Assembly: GCA_023053575.1 (NCBI GenBank)
Contig: JAKZAP010000021.1
Span: 11,594,212 to 11,658,211 of the forward strand
DNA length: 64,000 nt
Direction of reading: 5' to 3'
Source: Branchinecta lynchi
Lineage: Eukaryota > Arthropoda > Branchiopoda > Anostraca > Branchinectidae
A model generated the notes under the pieces. The model ran no database searches. It saw only the letters and a list, made by a program, of their open reading frames with translations, and was not told the origin of the DNA. Position numbers and translations under genes: made by a program. The stretch's first letter is position 1. The number at the start of each line of letters is the position of its first letter. Positions 1-13,100 of the stretch are shown piece after piece.

Positions 1-1168
1 CAAATGTCATAAGAGTCGACATACCGTCGTTACGGTACTATACATATATGCTCCGTGGTTTACCAAGCGATATGACCAAGAAACAGTTCACAATACTGGT
101 ATGCTACTTTGCTTATTCAATGAGCAGCAGTGAAATCAAATCGCCTGTCTCAAGTCTACCAAGGTTGGTAAGCTGCTAAGTTTTTTTTTTCTGGGAAATG
201 TATCACAAAGGTCCAATGCACAGTGGTGGCTTCTCAGATCTGCACATCCGTGTCGTAGATAGCCGACCAGTCCAGTGTACAGTAGTCGCTAATGGACGTT
301 TCCACAATACGTTTACCAGAATATGCATAAGTAAAAGGCGAAGACGCAATTTACAGTAGTATAAGGGTTTCAAACTAGTCACTGGTGTCGTGAAACCGAG
401 TCGAAGCGATAAAACACACTCTTGCTGGTACTTCAACAGTCTTGGCTTTACTGGCACACTTTACACGCTGGGGCAAAGATGCAATTAGCAGGTTCTCTAA
501 CTCAGTGTCGCTGGACAAACTGTGTCAAAGCAGTTAAAGCCCACTAAAGTCCTTCATTTCATTTGGGTATTCTTATTACAAGACTGTGACTTGAAATGTC
601 CAGCGGCTTAACGCTGGCTTGATGGATACCAGCAAAGTATTGATTATTCTTCCATCTTATGGTCGATTCGCTTTGAATCCAAACGTCCCACCAGATCACC
701 AATAAGCAGCAACATCAGGGAAGTTTTCCAATGAAAAAAAAGCCAGTGTTATGCATGTATTCCACCACGTTAGACACAACACTACGCTAGTCACTTTGTC
801 CAGGACCGTTCGAACTCAGGAACTGTCCCTGAAAGGCAACTCCTGGATCGGGAACGATACAGAGCTCGTTAATCTTAGGAATAGGGGGAACTACCTGACG
901 GGTGCGGCTCAGTTCGTTACCTGTGCATAGTTCGCTTACACACAGCCCAAAGTTTCTCTACTACAGGACAATTTCGACCACCTCCTACAGGCCTTCTTGG
1001 GTGGTGGCAGATGCGGGGGCCGGGGGAATGGTGGGAGGCGTCTGACATATTTGTGTGTTTTATTAAAAAAACTTCCTCTTCTCCGAATTTCACCACATTA
1101 CAATTAGCTTCGCCGAAAGCTTGACACATTTTCAAGGGGTACAAAGTAAAGGTTTGCCAACCACAAGC
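1..1168. other. No gene or element recognised
   Basis: Short ORFs on both strands have no motifs. No terminal repeats or copies elsewhere in the window were noticed. Confidence 0.4.
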
Positions 1169-1467
1169 GTGTTCAACCCTTCTGACAATAGTATCTATTT
1201 GTTAGTATTTTCGTTCAAACTTCGTGAAAAATTACTACGCTGACCGTTGTAACCTTCTCGAAATGGTAACCAATAGTAAATATTTGCTTACCACGCTCGG
1301 GAGCGTCGTAATCGAGGTAACTACGAATCTCTATGATGTGATTGGCCCGATTAGGCCGTGGCATGATATTTTGCCAAAAAATGGAAAAAATGCGTTCCAG
1401 CCTTGACGCCAAGAAGACAAAATTCGTGACGTCATGCGTAGTAACTACGGTAAGTAGGGAGGAACAC
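1169..1467 (+). mobile_element. Family D inverted-repeat element
   Basis: About 300 bp with ends GTGTTCAACCCTTC and GTAGGGAGGAACAC, and inner blocks TTACCACGCTCGGGAGCGTC and AATTCGTGACGTCATGCGTA. Three other copies in the window define the family (18.1, 19.0, 21.6 kb). Confidence 0.7.
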
Positions 1468-2215
1468 TCTCCATGCTCCGACTGATTGTCCTCGGATGTC
1501 CTCGGACTTTATGGTTCAGAAACGATCAGGGATGAACGGTCGCTGACTAGAATTCAAGCCAGGATTGTCGGCACCATCATCAATCAACAAACATCCCAAA
1601 CAAGGTCGACAGGGCAGGGAAAAGTAATAATCGGCGTGGGACTGCTGAGGTTTCCACTGGCTTAGCGTACTTCAGTCCACTGGCTTAGCCTACCATACTT
1701 GATTCTCGGATCATCAGGAATTCTCGAACATGAATTATTTGTCAGTTTCTTGACTCTTTGACTAGGACTAACAACCTTACTGAAAGGTGTCATTATAGAA
1801 GAAGGACCAGGAACCACTAGCCTCTTAGACAAACGATGTCAATCGGTTGGTAGTCGCATACGCGGCAATCTTCTTCAATTAAAGCTATCAGTTTCATTTC
1901 CATGGTATCAAGATAGTATTTATAAATCTTCGTGTACCGACGGTCATGGCCGACATTTTTTTTTTTCCTGCTGGGTTCGCTTTTATACCACTTAACAAAC
2001 AGACAGTGATTTATTCTGAGTGATTTACACAGATTATACAGATTGTGTCCCTGTTGTCTCCTTAACCTTTCTCAGAGGATAGCGAAACGGATAGGGAAAG
2101 GATAGCAAGTTTATGCTACAAACAAAGGATGCACTGGCCAACTATTCTACATATAACAATACAAGTTAGGCCGGTTGACGCACCCCATCCCCCCATGCTT
2201 CACTTGCCTGTATGA

Positions 2216-2520
2216 CATTATTAGGTTTTGAGCTTGCCAGAACGACAAGTCAGTTACTAAACATGAATTTGCCCGTAAATGACCTTTTTCTAGTCGAATG
2301 GCTGCAAAGAGATTTTGTAATGGTATATTTCGAGCTTGTCAGATTCCCAGTTGTGTGTTATGAGTATGTCAGAATGACAGTCGTATGTTCTGAGCTTGCC
2401 AGAGTGACACCAAAGCATGTCAGTTTTGCCATCGACTGACCTGTTTACTGTCGTATTTTGCGAACAGATTTTCTAGTCGTATATTGCGAGACAGTCGTAA
2501 GTTATGAACTTTTAGCAATC
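2216..2520 (+). repeat. Degenerate 45-bp minisatellite
   Basis: Repeated GAGCTTGCCAGAxTGACA and GTCGTATxTTxxGAxC blocks about every 45-60 bp. The 75-codon ORF through it reads as repeats and is not a gene. Single units recur near 3285 and 50440. Confidence 0.5.
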
Positions 2521-2737
2521 ATGGTTCATGAACCTCTTCAGTCCAGGAAGTTCAGTATGCGGCTGAATTAGTGAACGCAGGTGGAATATTTGCAGGCTTT
2601 GATCACCACTCTTTTTAAGAATGTGCACCTGGAGCACTCACTGTCAGTCGTTGGTTCGGTTGCTTGCCACTAAGATGCCAGTGTTTGTGTCAGGCTGTGT
2701 TGCTTGTATATTTCTTTATATCTTAAGATCAGCTCTA

Positions 2738-3019
2738 CAGAGGTGTTACTAGCCAAAACGTTTGGGGGAGGGGACAAGCCATTTATTGACTGGCTGGTAG
2801 TTTTTACCGACTATTTTTGCAGAAAAACGGCTGTTTTCAAGAAAAAATGACAGTTTTGAAAAAAATTGACTAATTTTCAGAAAAAACGACTGTCTTGACG
2901 AAAAATCGACTGATATTCAGAAAAACTACTGTTTTCCTGAAAAAATCAACTATTTTGACGAAAAATCGCGGCGCTTAACGCGGCCCCCGTACCTCCCCCC
3001 CCCAGTCGTGACGCCCCTG
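2738..3019 (+). mobile_element. hAT-type short element
   Basis: 282 bp between perfect 8-bp repeats CAGCTCTA (2730-2737, 3020-3027). Ends CAGAGGTGTTACTAG and GTCGTGACGCCCCTG are imperfect inverted repeats. Interior is a run of related short units (AAAAACGACTGTTTTC-like). Confidence 0.75.
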
Positions 3020-3027
3020 CAGCTCTA

Positions 3028-4085
3028 TACTCTGGTAATCAATGGTTTGATTCTTTACTTGGTATAACTTCATTTACTTCCAACAAATATTTTTAATCTG
3101 AGATCTTCCATTAAACATCCTATTTTTGTATGCAGCTTTCTGCATCTGTTAAGGAATACGGCTATGTCGTTTTGGTTTATTTAGCTGTACGCACTCCAGA
3201 AACGCAGCTCGGCTGATCACACTGTCTACCAGCTAGGAAACTCGGTTCCCTGCTGGTTCCCTGCACTAGCCTACAGGGCACTACAAGCTTGTCAGAAAGA
3301 CAGACGTATGTTAAGAAAGCTTTTATGAGTTTTGCCTTGAAACCAAACTATGGCCGTATGGGGGTGGGGGGTTAGAGGAGGCTTTATTTACTTTTTTATT
3401 AAATCGGAAGCTTTATTTACAAAAACAAATTTCAGTTCCTACTTCAGTGTCAAAATGATTGCTTAAACAGTTAGCTAATCACTAATACCAAGTTTTTTCC
3501 TTTCTGTTTGACCTGTTTAGAAGCAAGAAACAAAGCCAAGGTATGGAAAAATTTAGAGAGGTGTTCTGTATAACCTAAGCATAACTTAACTTATAGCATA
3601 ACTTAACTTACTGAAGCATAGGACCATCATGGACCTTATTCACTCCAAAGTGCAAATTAAGGGTTTTACTCACCTGCTTTCACTTATGACCGAAGCACCA
3701 TAATTGGTTCAGGCAGAGCTTTCATACAAAAAAACACACAAATAAAACCGAGATGGCCTGCATCCCATGCCGCAGCTACATTTTGAACTCCCGCGCCTTC
3801 AGTTCGTAACTGCTCTTCTCTTGCATTGCCCGCGCCATCTATCAAAATCTAGCGAACTAGTGAAATCGCACCAGTTTCGTCGGAGAGCAGGTCCGCAGCG
3901 ACAGGTTTGATTGCTGAAAGGCAAACACCTCATAATCTTTACCGAAGGGCAAACGTCATCCGCTTCAGTAATTCTTGCGTGGCTGTTTCAGAAGTATCTT
4001 AAATTTTGTGCATTTAAGCTTGTGAACTTAGAAATGGCATTTTAAAGTTGAGAGGGTGGAGAAGTTGATTTGTAGACACCGGTAG
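3028..4085 (+). promoter_or_regulatory. Upstream region of the SLC17 gene
   Basis: About 1 kb between a hAT element and the start codon. The 3780-3920 part is more GC-rich than its surroundings and contains CCCGCGCC and CGCGCCATC blocks, as expected near a transcription start, but no TATA box is evident at a convincing place. The true start site cannot be read from sequence alone. Confidence 0.3.
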
Positions 4086-4143
4086 ATGGACCTGACGTTG
4101 ACCGACAACGAGGAAGGGATCCACAATGAACGAAAACCTAGAG
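4086..4143 (+). CDS. SLC17 gene exon 1 (start codon)
   Basis: ATG at 4086 opens 19 codons plus one base, ending at GAG|GTAAGT. The peptide is acidic and polar (residues 1-19) as expected for the cytosolic N-terminal tail before helix 1. It was chosen because its phase (one base left over) exactly matches exon 2, which starts with two bases completing a glycine codon. No in-frame upstream start is needed. Confidence 0.8.
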
Positions 4144-7100
4144 GTAAGTGTCATAGCTTATTGGTTAAAATTGTATGTGTTCTGTCTGTTCCGTCCGTAG
4201 AGGTAGGCCTATGCTTCTTTGGATGGTGAGGCTTTCGCCTTCTTGCTATCAGACAAATCAGCTGTTGTTGCATAAATGTTTTGTCTTTTTAGTTCCATTT
4301 TGACCATTTAGCCAAAAACCTGAACCGTCTTAAAGTCAAATCATCCAGAATAACACATCTGGTCTGTGTTCTGTTTGTGTCCCCACACAAAGTGGTAGTG
4401 TTGGGCAATCTTCGAGATCGATATATCGGACCAAATATCGATATCCAATATCGAAACGTGAATATCGACATCGAAAACGATATTTTTCCATTCATAGCTA
4501 TTTATTGTAAATAATGCAACATAACCTACATTTATTTATATATCCGAAACTGGAGCAGTATGTTTTCCGTAATTTAGTTCTTATTTATTCGTAGTATGAG
4601 ATGATGCAAGATGCTATTTAACCACAATTTTGGATCCAGACCAGTTTTGCCGAAATGACACGTAACCTATAGTGAAACATGTAAAAGGAATATCAATATC
4701 GATATGTCGGCTATCGAATATCGTAAGTGAAAATATCGATATCGAAAAATCTCAGTATCGCCCAACACTTCAAAGTGGTACCATCCGAATTCAGCTACCG
4801 GTAACATCCGAAGAAGTGAGCATGTTGAACAAAGTGATCAACCCCCCAGCAGGTGAAATAAAACTGTCCGACCCCGGTTTTGGAAGCCTGAGCCTCATTT
4901 TTGTTGCATGCTGCAGGTCCACGTCTCGGCCGATTCTGGACTCTGATTCTTTCTACATCCGTTTTTGCACTGCAGTGCTTCCGAGGAACACGGCAGCGCT
5001 TCTCGACAATCACGGACTTGCTCACCGACCAAGTCCGTGCTTCCCTGCAAGGTGCTGCAGCGCTGCCGCTTCAACCAAGAAAAAAGTGAATCCGAAAACG
5101 CATATTGTGCAAAAGCAAAGAAGTGCTGCAGCAGCGATGCGGCAGCGCTATTGCAACAAAAACGAGGCTCTGGAACAAATGGACGAATTACAGTATGGCC
5201 GGACGCCAGCAAAAATATCACCCTGAACGAAAGGATAGAAATTTGGGTGTCGACTAAATTGCATCAGAATTCCACACAGCCGTGACGTACATAGTTACTT
5301 CATGTGATTGAGAACCCAACATAGGATTTTGATTGTCCCTAGGCATTTTCACAAATGTAAACGCGCTCGGCTCTATACATATATATTAAAAGAAATACTC
5401 ACCGATAGGAATACACTACAACTTTCTTTTCTGAGGTAAAATAGCTCAGAAGGGTGTGACGTCACGCTTGTATGGAATTGCGATACAACTTAGTCTATTC
5501 TGCTCCCCCACCCAAACTCCCCCCACAGTGCCCGAATCCTGTACGGTTATGTCAACGATGTATCTAGGACTTGTGCTTGTTCTTCCTACCAAGTTTCGTC
5601 CCGATACCTCCAGTCTAAGCGTTTCCCAAGATTTCCGGTTCCCCCCTCCAGCTCCCCCCAAAGTCACCGGATCCGGTCCGGACTTTAAGTGGGCTGTCTG
5701 AGGACCGAGATCTCTCCAAATACCAAATTTCCTTGCTATCTGATCACCCGTTCAAAAGTTATAAATACCTCAAGATTCGGGATTCCCCCTTCCTCCACTC
5801 CCCCAACGATACTCGGATAGGGGAAGTGACTATTTCCAACTTAATCATTTCGGGTTCCTGATATGCCTGCCAAGTTTCATCGTCCTAGCTTATGTGGAAG
5901 TGCCCGAACTAGCAAAACCCGGACCGACCGACAGACCGACGGACGGACAGTAATCGCGATCGCTATATGGCACTTGGCCGAAGGGCAAGTGCCATAAAAG
6001 GACTCCCTTTTAGATTCGGAGGGGAATCAATTTTTGCTGTTGTTGATGCAATAGAAAATTAACTAAAAACATTTATTCATACAATGTTTACAACGGACAC
6101 GTCAGCTACGATTCTTCATCAGCGACATTGTTTGAATAAATGTTTCAAAGTCAGCTTGGGCTCAAAGAATATTTAATTAAAAACAATCAGAATAAACAAA
6201 ATAAAAATAAAGTGGATCAAGACTAATTCCATCAACTGCCTTTTTTTTAAAAACAAAATTCGTTTTGGAAGCATTCCCCGTGTTCTCGCTGTTTCTGTAC
6301 GCGTCCCCGTGGAGTGACTCCCTCTATTCTCGCTTTTTCCCTTCTGTTTCCCAAGGAGTCCTCGGGGAACGGCGAGAATACGCCTCATGCCGCTGTATCT
6401 GTGGTTCCTATCGAACTTCAGCTCTTTGGGTTGTAAGTCAGATGCCAGTTGAGTTTGGTATATATAAACGTTGAGGTGATGCCGCTGCACCCCGCAGCGT
6501 GTGTTTCCGCCGCCGTTCGGTAGCGTTACTCCCCGTCCGTTAACTGTATTTGTATCTTTTATCCTGTCACTTCTAAACGTATTTGACCTATGTTGACTTC
6601 GTGAACAAACTCTTTCAGGCTTCGGCCAGCGTCATGTCTTCGCAATGCTTGGCTTCCTTGGCCTGGCAAACGTCTACATGATGCGGGTCAACCTCTCCGT
6701 TGCCATCGTTGATATGGTGAACGCACCCTCCCGTCCCGCACAAAACATCTCCCCTGGAACGTGCCCACTGCCAAACACGACGGACAACGGGATTCACAAA
6801 GTGCGTGTTCCGAGGTTGTGCTAACTGGCCAATTTGGCGTGAGTAGTGTAGAATAAAATTTGATTCAAAATATCTGTCACAGCAACGGTGCATTTCACGC
6901 TAACATAAATATAGTTAATCAAATAAAGGCTTCGTCATTTCGGCGTCTGCGTTAGACTTACAGATTTAAACATGTATGTATACAAATCTAAGCACAATGA
7001 AAATTTATAAATTTAATAATATAAGGCAAACTCATTTCTGGTCTTGGGAATTAGAAGAGATGTACCCTAGAGCTCTAGCCTACTTTTTACACCGATGGGC

Positions 7101-10100
7101 ACCAGTGGCTTCCCCTCGATCTGTTCTCTTTTTCTTCAGTTTGCTTTATTTTCCGAAAGTTTCAGTTTTATTGTGCGAAAGAAAAAGTTCATTGATGAAA
7201 ATCGATAATATGAATAGTGGATCAATGAAGTGACGCATTTTCATCGGTCTTGGGGTTTATTTATATGGTCGTCACTTACGGGTAACTAGATTATCGTATC
7301 TCAGCCCTTTTCTGTTAAATTTTAAAGGACTGCTCGCACTATTTACTCTTCAACTTACAGTATTTTAAAATATTTGAATACACTAAAACTAGGCTGTGCT
7401 TTCAACAAATAACTCACGGTTTTGACTGTTTTAAGCCTTTTCCAAGACCCGTTCACTTGTGGCGAAAACAGTTTACATAACCGTTTTTGGGATCCCAAAA
7501 CGTAAGTGGAGGGATACCTATGACATCGAAAAGTTGTCCGTCTGTCTGTCCGTCCGTCCGTCCGTCTGTCCGTCCGTCTGTAAGCACGATAACTCTCGAA
7601 GGGAATGAGATATTTTGATGAAACTTGGTGTGAGGATTCGTTGGGTCATCGCACCAGTCAAGTTCGTAGATGGGCTTTGTAGCCCTACATTTAGGGGTGG
7701 GGGAGGGGTTTCAAATTAAGGAGCAAACAAAATATTTTGAAACAGCTAATGTGATAGTCGATTATGGGGTAAGAAGACATGTGAACACGATGGTGAAAAC
7801 CATTTTGTCATCGAACATGTAGTTCGCCCGGAATCCGGCCAAAACCAGAAAGTTTGTTAAAAGTAAAAGTTTTATTTTAAGTTGATTAGATGTTCGATTT
7901 AGGGGTAGGAAGACATGCTGAAGACGATTAATTTAAAGTTGAAGTTGATTAGATGTTCGACTTAGGGCAAGAAGACATGCTGAACACTTACGTGAAAACA
8001 ATTTTCTATCCGGACATGTAGTTCGCCCGGAATCCGGCTGGAGTCGGAAAATTTGTTATAAGTTAAATTTTTCTTTGAAGTTGATTAGATGTTCATTATT
8101 GGGGAAAGAAGATACCCTGAGTTCATTTTTTAGCTTTCTTTTTTTCGCCGGACAATTAGTTCTGGAGTTTGGCCGAAATCGGGAAATTGGCGGTAGTGAC
8201 AGGAAGTTTTTCTCAGATGATTAGCTATTTGGCCTTAATCTGTTTCTGAATTTTAATTGTAAAAATGTTCAAGGAGTCTGGCGATGACTGGATCTGGCTA
8301 AGACAAGACCCAATTGTCTGGATCAGATATTGAATTTTTGGGATCCCATCGAAACCTTTGCTCTTGTTTCTGATGGACAAAATTCTCGCAGACAGCCGTC
8401 GACAGCGTGATACACATCAAAGGTACCGGAACACGACAAGTGAGAAAACCAGCGTGGTTTTGTTAGAGGGGTTAGAATGTACCGGACGAAATTTGGGTCT
8501 CCGGGTTTAGAAATATATTGAGTGATTATGGAAGTAGGTTGGGTTAGTATTACAGGTAAGACAGGCCTATTAAGCGTTGCTATCACTACTGGGTTGTCTT
8601 CAGAATGCCTGGATCTATTTTTTCAATCATGCAAATCCTACCGATTTTGGGTCTTCTAGCCAGATTCTCTTGAAATGTGGACATTGAGGTTAGTGGTAAC
8701 GGTGTCTGTATCCGACTCGTCAGTGTACGTCATCTCTGGCGTACAGCGATTTGAACAAAAAACACCTGCATCACCATATGTGTTCCTAGCTCCATGCGCA
8801 ATCTTTGAACAATACCGACTGTTTGCCTGGAGTATAGTTACGTTTTCAGCAATTAGCGTGTTGAACTCGAATCTAACACTTTGCGACCCGTTTTCAGCTC
8901 CCGTGTTTTGCATAAGAGAACCCGGCACAGGATTTGATACTCTACCGAATCAGTAGTTGCGTTTTTGATCGCCTGTGTAAGTTCTCCTGTGAGTTCGCCG
9001 TTGAAGCTTAATTTCCGTTTTTACACTCAGTTCGCCTGACACCTGACGCCTTCGCCGTTTCAAGACGCAGGTGAATACAAACGGAAAATAAGCATCCCTG
9101 CACCTCATTCATAACATCGTCTAAATAAGTCAGTAAAGGGTAGTTACATTTGACAGTGAAAAGGCCATTCTTGTAGTCAAAACATACAAGTTGTAATCAT
9201 CCAGGACATTCAATTTTTGTGGGTTAATTTATTCATGACAGGCGAACTCGGACCGAGAACTGCGTCTGCGTCACAGTTCGCCGTTTCACTGGCAGGTCTT
9301 GTAGAACCTAGAACTGACACGGTCTCCGTTTCAGCAAAAACGACAACTAAGCAAACTGCGAATTCGGAAGGTGATCGAAAACGAGAAATAGGAAGAACTG
9401 AGATCAGGAACGGCAATAAAAAACGCAACTAGTTTATGTTTGGATTCGGTGTTGAACTCGAAAGAAACACGGTAGCTAAAAACGCTTGAAGCAACATAAC
9501 ACGGAACCCCTGTTAGGATGCACTTGAAGCCACATAACACGGAACCCCTGTTAGGATGCGCACTGGATGCGCTCCGTAAAAACGACTTGTGACGAACATG
9601 GGTTGAGAATCGGAGCCTGAAAACCCCACTTATATAGTTATTAAAGTTGCGTTTATAGCAATTAGCGTGTTGCACTCGAATACTAAAACGTTGCGCTGTC
9701 ACCCGTTTTCCGCGCCCGCGTTTTGCGTAACAGAACCCGGCACAGGATTTGATACTCTACCGAATCCGTTTTTTTTTATTCGGTGTTGAACTTGAACTCG
9801 AAAGAAACACGGAAGCTAACAAGTGCGCAAGCGCTTAGACGTGAAGTGTAAAAGTATTTTTCTCTTCCCCAATAAACAAACAAGTATTGAAATAACCTTG
9901 TAATCACCCCCCCCCCCCCCTTTAAAAGCTTTAAATGTAAACAAACCACCAGTATAAATCCGAAGAAATGTTGAAGATCTTGCACGAATAGCATTTGTTC
10001 GAACACTGAATGGTCTGCCTGCCAACCCCACCCTTTAAACCTCTTGTTCATTAGCAAGGTAATAACAAGTGCAATAAACCAATTCGTAGCAGACTAATGC

Positions 10101-13100
10101 CCCCTTTGTCACAATTCATTAAGTACGGCATATCACCGATCATATGACAAAACAGTCCAGTTTCCATCTGTTCATTAAAGATTAAAGTACGTCGCGTCGT
10201 CTTATTTGTTGATGTTACACCAAATCCTCATCCATAGATATATCTCCCAAAATATACAAGAGTGATAGACGAACTTAACTCATGGGAAATCTGGGCCCAG
10301 CTGCCCATGAACGGGAGGGGGGGGGGGTCAAAATGCGTATTTTTCCTCAAGTATACGAGCTTAGAGTTTGATTCCAGTCACGGGTCAAAAGCTTTTTTCA
10401 TGGGCAATTTTGGGCCTACTTGCCCATGAACGGGGAGGGTGGTGGGTGGTTCAACTCTCCCCGGTCCTCATGATCCTGAAGCACAAAAGAATTTCATCGC
10501 CTTATCTCCACTTATTGTCAAATTAAAAACATTAAAAATTGGGCAATCTGGGCACAATTGCCCCTGAACCAAGTGGTGGTGGGGTTTGGGACCCGGAACA
10601 AGTAAAAAGAGACCCCAATACACACAATCCTACCAAGTTTCAACTCGATACCTGTTGATTCCTGGCAAGGGTAACGAACTTTACTCCTGGTCAATCTGGG
10701 CCCAGTTGCCCATGGACGGTGTGGGTGAGGGAGGTGCAACTTCAAATGCAATGTCCTAGCCCTAGGAGCTACACGTCCAAGAAATTTCATCGTCCTATGT
10801 CCAGTTCTGGTCAAGTTATGAACATTATTCACTGGGCAATCTGGGCCCATTTGCCCCTGCACCGGTTGGGTGTGGGGGGTGGGACCCCCAAAAGGCACAA
10901 CTAGATCCCAATACCCACAAGTGTACCAAGTTTGAACTTGATACTTGCACTCGTTCACGAGTTATGATCTCTACAAAATATGGTGAAAACCGAAAACCGA
11001 AAGCTGAAAGCTGCTACAGCGCTCGCAATAGCGGATTGTTTCCAAGAAACACTCCACTATAAACGCTTGAAGCCACAGAATACGGGACCCCTGTTAGGAT
11101 ACGCACTGGATGCGCTCCGTAAAAACGACTTGTGACGAACACGGGTTGAGAATCGCGAGCCTGAAAACGCCACTTGTATTTTCTGCTTGAAGCAGCTAAG
11201 ATAAACGAGGGATCGTACCTGGTTGAAGAGCACTTGATGAGCGGAGTAGCTTAGCGAGAGTATTCTCAGTTATTCATAACCTGTACTAATAATAATAATA
11301 TAATTATTATATTATTACATATTAATAATAATAATACAATACCAGTACAAAGAAAACGGCCAGACTCTAGCCAAACTGTTTATCCCGTACCTCTTTTCAG
11401 GAAGGGGAGTTCAACTGGGATGGTCCAACCCAAGGCATTGTTCTCGGCTGCTTCTTTTGGGGTTACATCATTACCCAGATTCCGGCCGGAATCTTGGCCG
11501 AGCAGTACGGCGGAAAACTCCTTTTCGGGTGTGGCATTTTCTTCACTGCCATACTGACACTGGCTGCGCCCCTGGCGGCAAGATTGAGTACTAAATTTTT
11601 CATCGCGCTCAGAGTGCTAACAGGAATGGCTGAGGTATGTTAACAGGTGTCTAATCTCACCTCGTTATCGAAAACTCCGTGTAATTACTTTTTTTTTTCA
11701 TTTTATTGCTGTACTTTTTTTCACTCGCCTATTAGGGACAGCGGAGTATTTCAAGGAAAGTAAAAGGCACAGTTGAAAAGATTAAACAGAACAAAATAAT
11801 TAAACATGTTTATGTTCTTTGAATACACTTAAGCACAATGAGACAAAATTTTACATGAGCACTGAACAAGTTTTTGGATTAAAATACTGGCTTAGAATTT
11901 CGTGGGCTGGCAAGGAAGAATGTAACTATTTCCTCACCTTGTTCAATGAGTAGTAAATTCATCATCAACATCAGAACCACACATATAGAGTATCGTATGA
12001 TCGCGGCTATTATACAGTTAAAAAAGAATAGAGTATTTGATAGTGCGAAACGGATACGTCAGATGAATTTTATAGCAGCTATGTTTTTTTCCCACAAGTT
12101 CGGTTTTGCTGAAGGAATATTTATAAGAATAGAGTATTTTAGTATTTTAAAAGAATAGCGTATTTTAGCGCCCTGCCCCGTCCTGGAAGGCTATTATAGG
12201 ATAATTGATTCCCCCGTCGATTCCGACGATTCCAAAATCAAAACCAGTAAATAATATGCTTACTACATGAAAAATCGTGTGCGTCATTTATAGCCGATGG
12301 TTGTTGCATCTGTCTTTTGGCATTACCGCAACACTCAGTTTTCATCATTCTCCCCAGCAGTTTTTAGTGGAGTGTTTATATATGAACAGTCGACTTGCCC
12401 CACTAGCCGGTTTCCGGTCTTCCGTATTCACCTTTTTGTCGTTTTAGTGGAGTTAATAGTTGCGGTTTTGTTCGACTTTTCACTCGCCTTTTCGATGGCT
12501 TTTTACTTTATTTGCGTTTTCGTAAAATGGTCCTAAGCACTGTTTGACAGTTTCCCGTTTTTGTCAAAAAGGCAAACGCCGACTTTCGGCTTTTCCCTTG
12601 ACCTTTTGTAAAAAGGCAAACTTGGTAGGTGACCAAGTTACGCTCTCCTTTTGGCTTTTGCTTCGCAGTTCTTACCAGTTTACCTCAAAATCCAACAAAA
12701 GATGGATTTGAGTCAAAATCATTAGCAGTTGAAGACTATCCTGGATAGTTAAGAGTACAGTTTATAATACAAATATAATACAATTAAAATGGCATTTGTC
12801 AAAATTGCGTTTTCATCCAAGAAAAGGGAGAAGTCCTTAGTAGAAACGGCGACTTGCAAAGTTCAAAAACGCCTGAAAAATGCTAAAAGCCAAATCCGAA
12901 AAGGGAAAGGCAAAAGTCGAACAAAATCGCAACTAATGACTTACCTTAAATTATCTTAAATCGCACTTGCCAGCGAAAGGTAATCCTGTCGTGCGCTGAC
13001 TCAGTGATGGATGGAGAGGGCCGCATCTTGGGAATCCCATGCAGTTTTCCAAGGCTTCCGAGTCCAGTTTTTGTCAACCGATGGCTTGAAGGCCTCCACA

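Noticed and set aside
4672..5226. 184-codon ORF on the + strand
   Set aside because: It runs through the end of a hAT-type element and a family K element; the peptide is repeat-derived and overlaps several other open frames in the same GC-rich stretch.
7540..7585. GTCC repeats as an independent microsatellite
   Set aside because: The tract occurs at the same place in every family A and B copy next to the hairpin, so it is part of those elements.
10260..10960. CRISPR-like array
   Set aside because: Units are 140-150 bp and diverged, in a metazoan genome with no cas genes; a transposon minisatellite explains them.
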